From Paracoccus cavernae (GTDB lineage: Bacteria; Pseudomonadota; Alphaproteobacteria; Rhodobacterales; Rhodobacteraceae): a stretch of 64,000 nucleotides of DNA. The stretch is taken from assembly GCA_030410095.1 (NCBI GenBank), contig JAUFRC010000001.1, forward strand, positions 2,182,501-2,246,500. Reading direction: 5' to 3'. Position 1 is the first letter of the stretch; each line of letters starts with the position of its first letter. Shown piece after piece: positions 38,873-48,667 of this stretch. A program made the translations under genes and the position numbers. The notes under the pieces are model-generated. The model was not told the DNA's origin. It was given only the letters and a program-made list of their open reading frames with translations, and ran no database searches.

Positions 38873-39861
38873 CTACGGAAACCCGCGCGAGCGCCGCAGC
38901 TCGCCGGTTTTCATGCCGCGCCAGTTGGTCAAAGGCCCGGAGAGATATTTCATCGCCACCGGATGATCCTTTTCGAGCAGGCCGAGATGGACCATCAGCG
39001 CGGTGATCGCCGCCTCCGATCCGCGCGTGCCGCCATCGACGACCTTGAGCGCGACGCCCAGCCCCTGTTCGGGCACGATCGCCACGAAAACCGCCTCGGC
39101 ACCGGTCTTGACGGCGGCGCGACCGGCCATGGCGCGCATCAGCTCCGTGCAGGCACGGCCTTCGCCGGCCACCAGTTCGGGATGGGCGACCATCGCCTCG
39201 AAAAGGCGCTGCTGCGCCTTGCCGCGCACCCCTGCCGCAGGTTTGGCGAAACCGGCCATGGCGCGGGCCAGGCCTTCGACCGAACAGGCGAAGTTCGAGC
39301 CGAGCAACCGTCGATGCCCCAACCACGCGCCTCTTCGCCGGTCACTTCCTCGAAACTCGCGCGGACGGCTTTCTGGACGGGATGGTCGAGCTCGACATAT
39401 TCGCTGCCGCCGCGCAAATGCTGGTTCAGCGTCAAAAAGCCCGCATGTTTGCCCGAGCAATTGTTGTGGATCTGGCAGGGCGAGGCATCCGAACAGGTCA
39501 GACGCTTTTTCTCCACCGGATCATTGGGCATATGCGCGCCGCAACGCAGATCGCCCTCGGCCAGACCGATCGCATCGAGCCATGCCGAGACCGCGCCGGT
39601 ATGGATTTCGGCACCCTGATGGCTGGCGCAGGCCAGAGCCAGCTGCCGCGAGGACAGCCCGACCTTGTCCGCCGCACCGCTTTCCAAAAGCGGCAACGCC
39701 TGCAGCATCTTGCACGAGGACCGCGGGAAGATCGTGGCGGTGGGATCGCCCCATGCCTCGACGATCCCGTGCGCATCGGCAATGACGACATGACCGAGAT
39801 GGGTGCTCTCTTTCAGGCCGCCGCGCCACAATTCGATCAGTTCCGCAGCAGATCTAGTCAT
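38873..39861 (-). CDS. asparaginase of the Rhizobium etli ReAV type
   Basis: It hydrolyses L-asparagine. The 329-residue protein belongs to the serine-lysine, zinc-dependent class, unrelated to E. coli AnsA/B. Catalytic Ser48 and Lys51 sit in PRSSCKMLQALPL, and the zinc ligands Cys135 and Lys138 in NNCSGKHAGF. A further Cys is in GIDGCSA near 186. These positions match ReAV closely. The ATG at 39861 follows AGAGGAA. One C lost near 39303 (CSAP|NFACSVEG) breaks the frame. It is convergent with the TauE gene. Confidence 0.9.
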
Positions 39862-40005
39862 ATTTCCTCTGACATTTGCGCGATTTCTCACTCTCGGGGC
39901 TGTTGCCGCGCTCGCGTTTCGCATTATTCTGTCGGCAGACGGTTGAAAAGACCATCGTATTCCGAAACAAGTCCGGTAAACCGGATATTGGCAGGAGGCC
40001 AGAGC

Positions 40006-40532
40006 ATGAATATCCCCTCGCTGCGGACCGCAGCGGCTGTAACCCTGATCGCAATCGCTGCAACTTCCGCACCGGTTCTTGCTCAGGATCTGACCAATGT
40101 CGTCGCAACCGAAGGCGACTGGACCGTTTTTGCCGCGAATAGCCCCAAGGAATGCTGGGCGGTTTCGGCACCGAAATCGTCGCAGAACACCAAGGACGGC
40201 AAGCCCGCACAGGTCAACCGCGGCGACATCCGCCTTTACGTCTCCTATCGCGGCGGCTCGGCCGGCGAGGTTTCGTTCTCGGGCGGCTATCCTTTCGCAC
40301 CCGATCGACCGTCGAAGTGAATATCGGCGGCAACAAGTTCAACCTCTTCACCGAGGGTGAAAACGCCTGGGCAGGCTCGCCTGCCGAAGACGGCCGTCTG
40401 GTCTCGGCACTGCGCGGCGGCTCGTCCGCGGTTGTCACCGGCCGTTCGGCACGCGGCACCGTGACCGCCGACACTTTCTCGCTGTCGGGCATCACCGCAG
40501 CCACCAATGCGGCGCAGGCCAACTGCAAATAA
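40006..40532 (+). CDS. invasion-associated locus B (IalB) family periplasmic protein
   Basis: IalB-family proteins are small secreted proteins first linked to erythrocyte invasion in Bartonella and common in free-living alphaproteobacteria. The signal peptide spans about residues 1-26 ([22 protein letters not shown]). [38 protein letters not shown] and [18 protein letters not shown] give the domain, with two cysteines. One G lost near 40303 ([13 protein letters not shown]) breaks the frame; repaired length is 175. GCAGGAGG precedes the ATG at 40006. Confidence 0.88.
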
Positions 40533-40567
40533 GCCCGCGCGGATCGTCTTTCGCGATCACGATTTCA

Positions 40568-40596
40568 GGCCCCGTCCGCAAGGTCGGGGCTTTTTC
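40568..40596 (+). terminator. terminator after the IalB gene
   Basis: GGCCCCGTCC and GGTCGGGGC form a stem with one G-T mismatch, followed by TTTTTCC, about 36 bp after the stop. Confidence 0.82.
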
Positions 40597-40657
40597 CATT
40601 GAAAAACGACAAAAGACCCCATATTGGGCTGACCTTCCTTATCCCTTGGGTTTTGTC

Positions 40658-41836
40658 ATGATGCAGGCCGCTCCGATCACGCAGGATGTTCTGACCATCC
40701 CGCGCAAGCTTCCCGAAACCGCGCTGAAAAATATCGTGGGCCTGACCCGCGAGGAATTGCAGCAGGCTTTGATCGAGGCCGGCACGCCCGAGAAACAGGC
40801 CAAGATGCGCGTCGGCCAGATCTGGCAATGGGTCTATCACTGGGGCGTGCGCGATTTCGCCCTGATGACCAACCTCGCCAAGGATTACCGCGCCCTTCTC
40901 GCCCACAACTTCGAGATCGCGATCCCCGAGATCGTGACGCGCCAGGTCTCCGAGGACGGCACGCGCAAGTATCTCTTGCGCATCGCGGGCGGCCACGAGG
41001 TCGAGGCGGTCTATATCCCCGAGGACAATCGCGGCACGCTCTGCATCTCGAGCCAGGTCGGCTGTACGCTGACCTGCTCCTTCTGCCATACCGGCACGCA
41101 GAAGCTGGTGCGCAACTTGACGGCGGGCGAAATCGTGGGGCAGGTTCTGGTCGCGCGCGACGATCTGGGCGAATGGCCGCAGCCCGGCGCACCCAAGGAC
41201 GAGACCCGCCTTGTCTCCAATATCGTGCTGATGGGCATGGGCGAGCCGCTGTACAATTTCGACAACGTGCGCAACGCCATGCGCGTGGTGATGGATGGCG
41301 AGGGCATCAGCCTGTCGCGCCGCCGCATTACGCTGTCGACCTCGGGCGTCGTTCCCGAAATCGCGCGCACGGCCGAGGAAATCGGCTGCCTGCTCGCGAT
41401 CAGCTTCCATGCCACAACCGACGAGACCCGCGACAAGCTGGTTCCGATCAACAAGAAATGGAACATCGAAGAGCTTTTGGGCGCGCTGCGCGATTATCCG
41501 CGGCTGTCCAACAGCGAGCGCATCACCTTTGAATATGTCATGCTCGACGGGGTCAACGACAGCGATGCCGATGCGCGCCGCCTGATCAAGCTCATTCGCG
41601 GCATTCCGGCCAAGATCAACCTGATCCCCTTCAACGAATGGCCGGGCGCGCCCTACAAACGCTCGAGCTGGGAGCGCATTCAGGCCTTCGCCGACATCAT
41701 CTACAAAGCCGGTTATGCCAGCCCGATCCGCACCCCGCGCGGCGAGGACATCATGGCGGCTTGCGGCCAGCTGAAATCGGCGACCGAGCGCGGCCGCAAG
41801 AATGCCGCCCAGATTGCGGCGGAAGCTGCCGGCTAA
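40658..41836 (+). CDS. rlmN: dual-specificity RNA methyltransferase RlmN
   Basis: This radical-SAM enzyme makes m2A2503 in 23S rRNA and m2A37 in some tRNAs. The CxxxCxxC cluster motif is CTLTCSFC (C136, C140, C143), and the methyl-carrying C-terminal Cys is C369 in [19 protein letters not shown] and [16 protein letters not shown] are also present. The 392 residues are intact. ATG at 40658 (MMQAAPIT) is used; the frame opens twelve bases earlier at a TTG. It is flanked by terminators on both sides, so it is monocistronic. Confidence 0.97.
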   Translation: MMQAAPITQDVLTIPRKLPETALKNIVGLTREELQQALIEAGTPEKQAKMRVGQIWQWVYHWGVRDFALMTNLAKDYRALLAHNFEIAIPEIVTRQVSEDGTRKYLLRIAGGHEVEAVYIPEDNRGTLCISSQVGCTLTCSFCHTGTQKLVRNLTAGEIVGQVLVARDDLGEWPQPGAPKDETRLVSNIVLMGMGEPLYNFDNVRNAMRVVMDGEGISLSRRRITLSTSGVVPEIARTAEEIGCLLAISFHATTDETRDKLVPINKKWNIEELLGALRDYPRLSNSERITFEYVMLDGVNDSDADARRLIKLIRGIPAKINLIPFNEWPGAPYKRSSWERIQAFADIIYKAGYASPIRTPRGEDIMAACGQLKSATERGRKNAAQIAAEAAG

Positions 41837-41887
41837 ACCCCGACCGCCCGTTGCGGCGCCGTTTTATCGGGTATTTTCATGATGAAG

Positions 41888-41919
41888 AAAGCAGGGGCCG
41901 AAACGGCACCCTGCTTTTT
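41888..41919 (+). terminator. terminator after rlmN
   Basis: AAAGCAGGG (41888-41896) pairs with CCCTGCTTT (41909-41917), with an internal GCC/GGC extension, followed by a T run. Confidence 0.85.
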
Positions 41920-42036
41920 CTTGCACGGTTAACGGGAACCAGAGGCGGGGGATCACGCTCCTTTGAAGTTTCCGCGCAATCCTTGCCCATATGCGGCACA
42001 CGTCGTAGAAACCGTTTGACCCATATCGAGGCCCTG

Positions 42037-43557
42037 ATGAGCAATCCCAAACCCGTAGTTCTGTGCATTCTCGATGGTTGGGGATTTCCGACCGTCCCGA
42101 ACAGAGCGCCCCCGATCAGGCAGAGACGCCGAATTTCGACCGGTTGATGGGGCGTGATCCCCATGGCACGCTGATCACCTTCGGCCCCGACGTCGGCTTG
42201 CCGCGCGGCCAGATGGGCAATTCCGAGGTCGGCCATACCAATATCGGCGCGGGTCGGGTCGTGGCGATGGATCTGGGGCAGATCGATCTCGCGATCGAGG
42301 ACGGGTCTTTCTACGACAATACCGGCTTGACCGATCTGATCGCCAAATTGCGCGCGAGCGGCGGGACGGCCCATGTGATGGGCGTGGTTTCGGATGGGGT
42401 GTGCACGGCCATATCGCGCATCTTCAGGCCACGGTTCGCGCTTTGACCGACAAGGGCGTGCCGGTTGTGGTTCACGCCGTCACCGACGGGCGCGACGTGC
42501 CGCCGCAATCGGCAATGGGGTTCATGACCGAGCTGGCGGGCACCCTACCGGTCGGCGCGAAGATCGGCACCGTGATCGGGCGCTATTATGCGCTGGACCG
42601 CGACAACCGCTGGGAGCGGGTCGCGCGGGCTTTTGGCGCGATCACCACCGGCGAGGGGCTCCATGCACCCGATGCGGCGCAGGCCGTGGTCGATGCCTAT
42701 GCCCGCGCCGAGACCGACGAATTCATCCAGCCCACGATCATCGCGGGTTATGGCGGGGCCAAGGACGGCGACGGCTTTTTCTGCCTCAACTTCCGCGCGG
42801 ATCGCGCCCGCGAGATCCTTGCGGCGCTTGCTCAGCCCGATTTCTCCGCCTTCGAGACCGGCCGACGCCCGCAATGGGCGGCGATGCTCGGCATGGTCGA
42901 TTACTCGACCCTGCACGACACCTTCATGACCGCCGCTTTCCCCAAGCGGCAGGTCGCCAATACGCTTGGCGCCTGGGTCGCACAGAAGGGCCTTCGCCAG
43001 TTCCGTCTGGCCGAGACCGAGAAATATCCCCATGTCACCTTCTTCCTCAACGGCGGCAAAGAGACCCCGAGGAAGGCGAGGACCGCTACATGCCCGCGAG
43101 CCCCAAGGTCGCGACCTATGACCTGCAGCCCGAAATGGCCGCACCCGAGGTCTCCGAGCGTCTGGTCGGCGCGATCGAGGCGGGTTACGACCTGATCGTG
43201 GTGAACTACGCCAACCCCGATATGGTCGGCCATACCGGCAGCCTGACCGCCGCAATCAAGGCCTGCGAGGCGGTCGACAAGGGTCTGGGCATGATGATCG
43301 AGGCGCTCGACCGCGTTGGCGGGGCCGCGGTGGTGATCGCCGACCACGGCAATTGCGAGACCACGATCGACCCCGAGACCGGCGGCCCCCATACCGCCCA
43401 TACCGTCAATCTGGTGCCGGTGATCGTTCACGGCGGGCCTGCGGGGATCAGCCTGCGCGCAGGGCGTCTGGCCGATGTCGCGCCGACGGTGCTCGAACTG
43501 ATGGGGGTCGACCAGCCTGCCGAGATGACCGGCCAAAGCCTGATCGTGCGCGCATGA
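42037..43557 (+). CDS. gpmI: 2,3-bisphosphoglycerate-independent phosphoglycerate mutase
   Basis: It interconverts 3- and 2-phosphoglycerate with two Mn2+. The alkaline-phosphatase-fold enzyme starts MSNPKPVVLCILDGWG. The phosphoserine is in RGQMGNSEVGHTNIGAG, and other blocks are AVTDGRDVPPQSA, the metal motif NYANPDMVGHTGSL and VVIADHGNCE. Three base losses (about 42085, 42398, 43068) split it into segments that return to the starting frame; repaired length is about 507. It heads a four-gene operon; its TGA overlaps the envC ATG (ATGA). Confidence 0.95.
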
Positions 43558-44739
43558 GATATCTGGCCCCGCTGCTCGTTCTTGCTCTGGCGGTGGCTCA
43601 GGCCCCGCTCTGGCCGCCTCGCCGGTCAATCAGGCTTCGGAAGAGGCCGCCGCAGCCGCCGAGCAGCTGCGCAATGCAACCGCGCAGCTCGACAATGCGC
43701 TCAGCGCCAACGACCAGGTCGTGGCCCTGACCGAGATGATCCGCGCCTATGAAAAGGGCCTTGCCGCCCTGCGCTCGGGCCTTCGCCGCGCCGGTGTGCG
43801 CGAGCAGCAGATCCTCGAGGAATTCGACGCGCGCCGCGACCGGTTGGGCCGCGTTCTGGGCGTGATGACGGCGATGGAGAAATCGCCCGAAACCGCGCTG
43901 TTGCTGCATCCCGCCGGACCCGAGGCCACCGCACGTTCGGGCATGATCCTGACCTCGATCGCGCCTTCGCTCAAGGCCGAGGCCGATCTTCTGGGCGCAC
44001 AGCTGCGCGAAATCCGCACCGTGCGCGCGCTGGAGGAAAGCGCCGCCAATACGCTGGCGCAGGGCTTGGGCGAAGTGCAGGAGGCGCGCCGCCTGCTGGC
44101 CAGCGCCGTCACCGACCGCTCGAACCTGCCTGTGCGCTTTGGCGAGGACCCCGAAGAGCTGAAGCTTCTGGTGCAATCGGTCGACACGCTTTCTGCCTTT
44201 GCCGACGGCATCATCAGCATGGAAAAGGACGTGGGCGCGCCCTCGCCGACTTCGAGGGGGCCGAGGGCAGCCTGCCGCTGCCGGTCGTCGGACGCGTGCT
44301 GCGCGGCTACAACCAGCCCGATGCCGCCAATGTCAGCCGCCCCGGCCTTGTGATTGCGACCGCTCCGGCGGCATTGGTCACAACCCCGTGGCCGGCAACA
44401 ATCCGTTATCGTGGGCCATTGCTGGATTACGGCAATGTCACCATACTCGAACCCGCACAGGGCTATTTGCTGGTGGCTGCCGGCATGTCGCAGGTCTTCG
44501 GCGAGGTCGGCGACGTTCTGGCCGCAGGCGAGCCGGTGGGGCTGATGGGCGGCAAGGAAGGCTCGGCACAGGAATTCGGGATCGGATTCGTGCAGGGCGC
44601 AGCTGCGGGAAATGATGCGGACCTGACGCAGACGCTCTATCTTGAGCTGCGGAAGGGCAAGGAAACACTGGACCCGGCGGATTGGTTCGTGATGAATCCG
44701 ATTGTTGGTGACACAGGTCAGGACGGGACGACCGAATGA
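43554..44739 (+). CDS. envC: EnvC-like murein hydrolase activator with degenerate LytM domain
   Basis: It is a periplasmic protein of about 395 residues. A signal peptide (MRYLAPLLVLALAVAQAP, then AASPVNQ) precedes a long coiled coil (residues about 30-240; EEAAAAAEQLRNATAQLDNA). The C-terminal LytM/M23 domain follows (VVGRVLRGYNQPD, YGNVTILEP, GEVGDVLAAGEPVGLMGG). The metal-binding HxxxD and HxH residues of active LytM enzymes are missing (GLVIATAP replaces the first), as in EnvC, which activates amidases rather than cutting. Base losses near 43610 and 44243 break the frame. It overlaps gpmI and ctpA by 4 nt each. Confidence 0.88.
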
Positions 44740-46145
44740 AACACTATCTTCTTGCAGGCGCGATCGGCACTTTGGCTGGCGCTATCGTGACGACGCAGCT
44801 GGCCGCGCCCTTGATCGCGCAGGAAGCCGGCAAGGAAGTGTCGGTTTATGAGCAGCTCGACCTTTTCGGCAATGTCTTCGAGCGCGTGCGCGCCGATTAC
44901 GTCGAGAAAGTCGACGACAAGAAACTGATCGAAGCGGCGATCAACGGCATGCTGACCTCGCTGGATCCGCATTCCTCTTTCCTCGCCGCCAAGGATTACG
45001 AGGACATGCAGACCCAGACCCGCGGCAGCTTCGGCGGTCTGGGAATCGAGGTCGGGCAGGAAGACGGGCTGGTCAAGGTCATCTCTCCGATCGACGACAC
45101 CCCTGCTGCGGAAGCGGGCGTGAAGGCGGGCGATTTCATCACCCATGTGAACGGCGAATCGCTGATGGGGCTGAATCTCGATGATGCCGTCGAAAAGATG
45201 CGCGGCCCGATCGGGTCGGAAATCACCATCACCATCCTGCGTCAGGGCGAAAAAGAGCCTTTCGACCTCAAAGTCGTGCGCGACACCATCAAACTGACCG
45301 TGGTGAAGTCCCGCGTCATCGGCCATGCGGTCGTGCTGCGCGTCACCACCTTCAACGACGAGACTTTCTCGACGCTGAAAACCGAACTGGCCAAAGCCGT
45401 CGAAGAGGCGGGCGGGATCGACAAGGTCACGGGCTTTGTCCTTGACCTGCGCAACAACCCCGGCGGCCTGCTCAACCAGGCGATCGAGGTATCGGACGGC
45501 TTCCTCGACAAGGGCGAGATCGTCTCGACCCGCGGCCGCAAAGCCGAAGACAGCGAGCGCTGGAACGCCAAGCTCGGCGATCTGGCCGAGGGCAAGCCGA
45601 TGGTCGTGCTGATCAACGGCGGCTCCGCCTCGGCCTCGGAAATCGTGACCGGCGCCTTGCAGGACCACCGCCGCGCCATCGTGGTGGGCACGAAATCCTT
45701 CGGCAAAGGCTCGGTCCAGACCGTCATGCCGGTGACTTCGGACAGCGCGATCCGCCTCACCACGGCGCGCTATTACACGCCTTCGGGCCGCTCGATCCAG
45801 GCGCTCGGCATCAACCCCGACATCATCGTCGAACAGCCGCGCCGCCCGACGACCGAAGAAGCCGACGCCGATGCGCCGCGTTCGGCCTCGAGCTTCTCGA
45901 ATTCCGAAGCGGATCTGCGCGGGGCGCTCAACAACGACGCGATCACCGATGAAGAGCGCAAGCAGATGGAGGAAGAGGCCCAGCAGGTCGAGGCCACTGC
46001 CAAGCTGCGCGACGAGGATTACCAGCTCGCCTATGCGGTCGATATCCTCAAAGGTCTGTCGGCGATCGAAGGCGGCTCGACCGCGGCACCCGCCAATAGC
46101 GGCGGCGACACCGCCGATGCCGGCGAAGGGGCTGCGGCACAATGA
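44736..46145 (+). CDS. ctpA: carboxy-terminal processing protease CtpA (S41)
   Basis: This exported PDZ-containing serine protease has 469 residues and an intact frame. The N-terminal signal or anchor is [20 protein letters not shown]. The PDZ domain spans about residues 95-175 ([27 protein letters not shown]). The S41 catalytic region has the Ser in [13 protein letters not shown] (296-302) and Lys324 in KSFGKGSVQ. The C-terminal tail is acidic and low-complexity. Coupled to envC by ATGA overlap, it likely processes envelope or cell-wall factors such as hydrolases; that link is inference. Confidence 0.95.
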   Translation: MKHYLLAGAIGTLAGAIVTTQLAAPLIAQEAGKEVSVYEQLDLFGNVFERVRADYVEKVDDKKLIEAAINGMLTSLDPHSSFLAAKDYEDMQTQTRGSFGGLGIEVGQEDGLVKVISPIDDTPAAEAGVKAGDFITHVNGESLMGLNLDDAVEKMRGPIGSEITITILRQGEKEPFDLKVVRDTIKLTVVKSRVIGHAVVLRVTTFNDETFSTLKTELAKAVEEAGGIDKVTGFVLDLRNNPGGLLNQAIEVSDGFLDKGEIVSTRGRKAEDSERWNAKLGDLAEGKPMVVLINGGSASASEIVTGALQDHRRAIVVGTKSFGKGSVQTVMPVTSDSAIRLTTARYYTPSGRSIQALGINPDIIVEQPRRPTTEEADADAPRSASSFSNSEADLRGALNNDAITDEERKQMEEEAQQVEATAKLRDEDYQLAYAVDILKGLSAIEGGSTAAPANSGGDTADAGEGAAAQ

Positions 46146-46639
46146 GCAAGCATGACGAACGGGTCGGGCCGCAAGGCCTGCCCTACCGCCCCTGCGCCGG
46201 CGTCGTTCTGGTCAATGACGAAGGGCTGGTCTTTGCCGGCCACCGCATCGACAATCCCTCGGACGCCTGGCAAATGCCGCAGGGCGGGATCGACAAGGGC
46301 GAGACCCCGCACGATGCCGCGCTACGCGAGCTGACCGAGGAAACCGGCGTCCCCGCCGCTTTGGTCGAGGTCATCGGCGAAAGCCCCGACTGGCTGTACT
46401 ACGATCTGCCCGACGAATTGGTCGGCAAGATCTGGAAGGGCAAGTACGGCGGCCAGCGCCAGAAATGGTTCCTGATGCGATTCAAGGGTCGGGACAGCGA
46501 CATCAGCATCGAGACAGAGATCCCCGAATTCGACCGCTGGCAATGGACTTCGGCCAGCGAGCTGGTGGAGAAGATCGTGCCCTTCAAACGCGATGTCTAC
46601 GCCGCCATCATCGCCGATTTCCGCAGCCATCTGGCGTAA
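46142..46639 (+). CDS. rppH: RNA pyrophosphohydrolase (Nudix)
   Basis: RppH converts 5'-triphosphate mRNA ends to monophosphate and so starts RNase E decay. The 165-residue protein has the Nudix box from [10 protein letters not shown] to RELTEETG (residues about 42-63) and [20 protein letters not shown], the RppH-specific block. [14 protein letters not shown] and EFDRWQW complete it. The frame is intact. The ATG overlaps the ctpA stop (ATGA), closing the gpmI-envC-ctpA-rppH operon. Confidence 0.95.
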   Translation: MSKHDERVGPQGLPYRPCAGVVLVNDEGLVFAGHRIDNPSDAWQMPQGGIDKGETPHDAALRELTEETGVPAALVEVIGESPDWLYYDLPDELVGKIWKGKYGGQRQKWFLMRFKGRDSDISIETEIPEFDRWQWTSASELVEKIVPFKRDVYAAIIADFRSHLA

Positions 46640-46668
46640 CCGTCAGGGCCCTTGCCCGCAAAGCCGAC

Positions 46669-46707
46669 ACGGCGGTCCCCGCGTCAATCGCGCAGGCCGC
46701 CGTTTTC
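46669..46707 (+). terminator. possible terminator of the gpmI-rppH operon
   Basis: ACGGCGG (46669-46675) can pair with CCGCCGT (46697-46703), followed by TTTTCA. The 21-nt loop is long, so the call is tentative. Confidence 0.5.
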
Positions 46708-46794
46708 ACATCCGCCGGATGCCGGTAAAGTTGACCAGACATGCACGGGACGGCCGATCCATCGCGGATCCCGAAAATGGCGCGACAGGGCGAT

Positions 46795-47427
46795 CTAGCG
46801 GCGCGCTTCCGTCGCCATTCGCAGAGCAAGACCCGCCAGAACCGTACCCATCAGCCATCTTTGCACGATGAGCCATGTCGGGCGACCGGCGAGAAAAACG
46901 GCAATGCTTCCGGCCGCGACGGCGATCATGGCATTGACGCTCACGCTGACGACAATCTGCACCATGCCGAGAACCACGGATTGCACCAGAATGCTCCCGT
47001 GTTCGGGACTGATGAATTGCGGCAGAAGCGAAAGATACATGACGGCAATCTTGGGGTTGAGCAGATTGGTCAGAAACCCCATTGCGAACAGCTTTCCGGG
47101 GCTGTCCTTGGGGAGGTCCTTCACCTGAAACGGCGATCGGCCGCCCGGCTTGACCGCCTGCCATGCCAGATAAAGCAAATAGAGCGCGCCCGCGAAACGC
47201 AATGTGTCATAGGCAAAGGGAACGGCCATGACGATTGCCGTGATCCCCAATGCGGCGCACATCATGTAGAAGACGAACCCGAGGGCGACTCCTCCCAGCG
47301 AAATCAGCCCCGCGGTTCGGCCCTGGCTGATGGATCGGGAAATCAGGTAGACCATGTTCGGACCGGGCGTGAGCACCATCCCGAGCGCGATGAGCGCGAA
47401 AGCAAGCAGGCTTGTTGTCTCCGGCAT
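46795..47427 (-). CDS. LysE family translocator (RhtB-type exporter)
   Basis: The 210-residue inner-membrane exporter of amino acids or homoserine lactones has six helices. LIALGMVLTPGPNMVYLISR is the signature LysE N-terminus, followed by GRTAGLISLGGVALGFVFYM and NPKIAVMYLSLLPQFI. The ATG at 47427 gives the canonical MPETTSLLAFALIAL start; longer in-frame sequence upstream is not homologous. The frame is intact. Substrate unknown. Confidence 0.92.
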   Translation of the reverse strand: MPETTSLLAFALIALGMVLTPGPNMVYLISRSISQGRTAGLISLGGVALGFVFYMMCAALGITAIVMAVPFAYDTLRFAGALYLLYLAWQAVKPGGRSPFQVKDLPKDSPGKLFAMGFLTNLLNPKIAVMYLSLLPQFISPEHGSILVQSVVLGMVQIVVSVSVNAMIAVAAGSIAVFLAGRPTWLIVQRWLMGTVLAGLALRMATEARR

Positions 47428-47745
47428 TCCGGCCCCTCGTCTTTTCCTTTGCCCCAAAGAATAGACCCGAACTCCGTACCAGCACCAGCCATCCTGTCGC
47501 ATGTCCTCGCTATCGGCTCGTTCTGTCTCAGGCCCCGCACCGCCTGTTTTTGGGCAATCCGCTTCCCGAACGACTGCCGCAATGGGGCAACCTGTGATTG
47601 TTTGGCATCTAAATCCCGCACCCCGCGCAGGATTTTCGTCGCAATAGGCTGAAGTTGCTTAAAACTCTTTGTGCTTTATGCCGCCGCGCCTAGCCTTTTG
47701 TTAATCGCGCAAAAGTCTTCGCGCGAGACGGTAAAGGAGCAAGGG
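47428..47745. other. intergenic stretch, no supported gene
   Basis: This 318-bp region lies between the divergent LysE-type gene and the 47746-48033 gene. Its second half (from about 47590) is AT-richer and probably holds the promoter of the latter. Short open frames exist but none shows recognisable motifs or a ribosome-binding site. Confidence 0.5.
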
Positions 47746-48033
47746 ATGGAACAGATACTGGCACAAGTGATCGGCGGCGCGCTTGGCGGCACGGCCACCG
47801 GCAAAGCGGTCAAGGACGGCGACATGGGCGGGCTCGGCAATGCCGTCGTCGGCGCTCTGGGCGGGCTTGGCGGCGGGCAGCTTCTGGGCGGGCTGCTGAG
47901 CTCGGGCACTGCAGCGGCGGCAAGCGGCGTCGATTTCGCGGCCCTCGCGGGCAACCTCGTCGGCGGCGGTGCGGCAGGCGCGGTGGTGCAGATCGTCGTC
48001 GGCCTGATCGTCAAGAAAATGCGCGGCGCCTGA
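47746..48033 (+). CDS. glycine-zipper-like small membrane protein
   Basis: The 95-residue protein is almost entirely Gly/Ala/Leu/Val (LAQVIGGALGGTATGKAVKD; GGLGNAVVGALGGLGGGQLL) and ends in a hydrophobic helix plus VKKMRGA. Regular GxxxG spacing suggests packed membrane helices or self-assembly, as in glycine-zipper proteins. AAAGGAGCAAGGG gives a strong ribosome-binding site before the ATG at 47746. No characterised homologue is known to me. Confidence 0.65.
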   Translation: MEQILAQVIGGALGGTATGKAVKDGDMGGLGNAVVGALGGLGGGQLLGGLLSSGTAAAASGVDFAALAGNLVGGGAAGAVVQIVVGLIVKKMRGA

Positions 48034-48052
48034 CGGCATCCGCAAGACGGCG

Positions 48053-48075
48053 AAAGCGGCCCGAGGGCCGCTTTT
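48053..48075. terminator. bidirectional terminator between the glycine-rich gene and the GNAT gene
   Basis: AAAGCGGCC and GGCCGCTTT form a perfect 9-bp stem with a short CGAG-type loop and a TTTT tail, between convergent genes. Confidence 0.85.
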
Positions 48076-48095
48076 GCATTCGCGAGCCCGACCGC

Positions 48096-48599
48096 TCAGC
48101 GGTTCAGCCGCGCCATGATCAGCGCATCACGATAGTGGCCGCGCGTCAGAACGTAATCGCGCAGCACCCCTTCACGCGTGAAGCCCAGCTTTTCATAAAG
48201 CGCGATCGCGCCCGTATTGGAGGCATGGACCAAAAGCTCGACACGGCGCAGCCCCAGCCAGTCATCGGCCTGCTCGAGAAGCGCCCGCAACAGACGCTCT
48301 CCGATGCCTTGCCGGTGGAAATCGTCGCGCACGACCAGCATGACAGTGCCGGTGTGACGGCGGCGGTGCTGCTCGGCCAGTTGCAACGCGCCATGACCGA
48401 CGACCAGCCCGTCGACGACCGCGACCAGATCGACGATCGGCTCGAACCCTTGTCGCTTGCGCTCGCGCTCGGCCAGCGAACGGAGCGGCAATTGCAGCGT
48501 CCCCTCGACCACCGCGGGCATGTTCAACAGCACGGTCATCGCCGCGATATCGGAGGACTCGTAGGGGCGCAGGGTCACGTCTTTTGCGGTGATCGTCAT
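48096..48599 (-). CDS. GNAT family N-acetyltransferase
   Basis: The 167-residue acyltransferase begins MTITAKDVTLRPYESSDIAA. The acetyl-CoA loop is VRDDFHRQGIGERLLRALLE, and NTGAIALYEKLGFTREGVLR is the usual C-terminal block. The ATG at 48599 with AAAGGAG-type upstream sequence is chosen although the frame stays open into the preceding gene. It could acetylate an amine, antibiotic or protein N-terminus; this cannot be decided. Confidence 0.9.
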   Translation of the reverse strand: MTITAKDVTLRPYESSDIAAMTVLLNMPAVVEGTLQLPLRSLAERERKRQGFEPIVDLVAVVDGLVVGHGALQLAEQHRRRHTGTVMLVVRDDFHRQGIGERLLRALLEQADDWLGLRRVELLVHASNTGAIALYEKLGFTREGVLRDYVLTRGHYRDALIMARLNR

Positions 48600-48621
48600 G
48601 ACTTCTCCTTTGATCGCAAAG

Positions 48622-48648
48622 AAAAAGGCGGCACGAGGCCGCCTTTTT
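48622..48648 (-). terminator. terminator of the lytic transglycosylase gene
   Basis: AAAAAGGCGGC (48622-48632) pairs with GCCGCCTTTTT (48638-48648) around a short loop, 20 bp past the transglycosylase stop and before the GNAT start. Confidence 0.85.
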
Positions 48649-48667
48649 GATCCCTCGTCGGCGCGGC

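Noticed and set aside
44718..46142. 474-residue open frame on the minus strand
   Set aside because: It is antisense to the intact ctpA gene and is explained by third-position GC bias.
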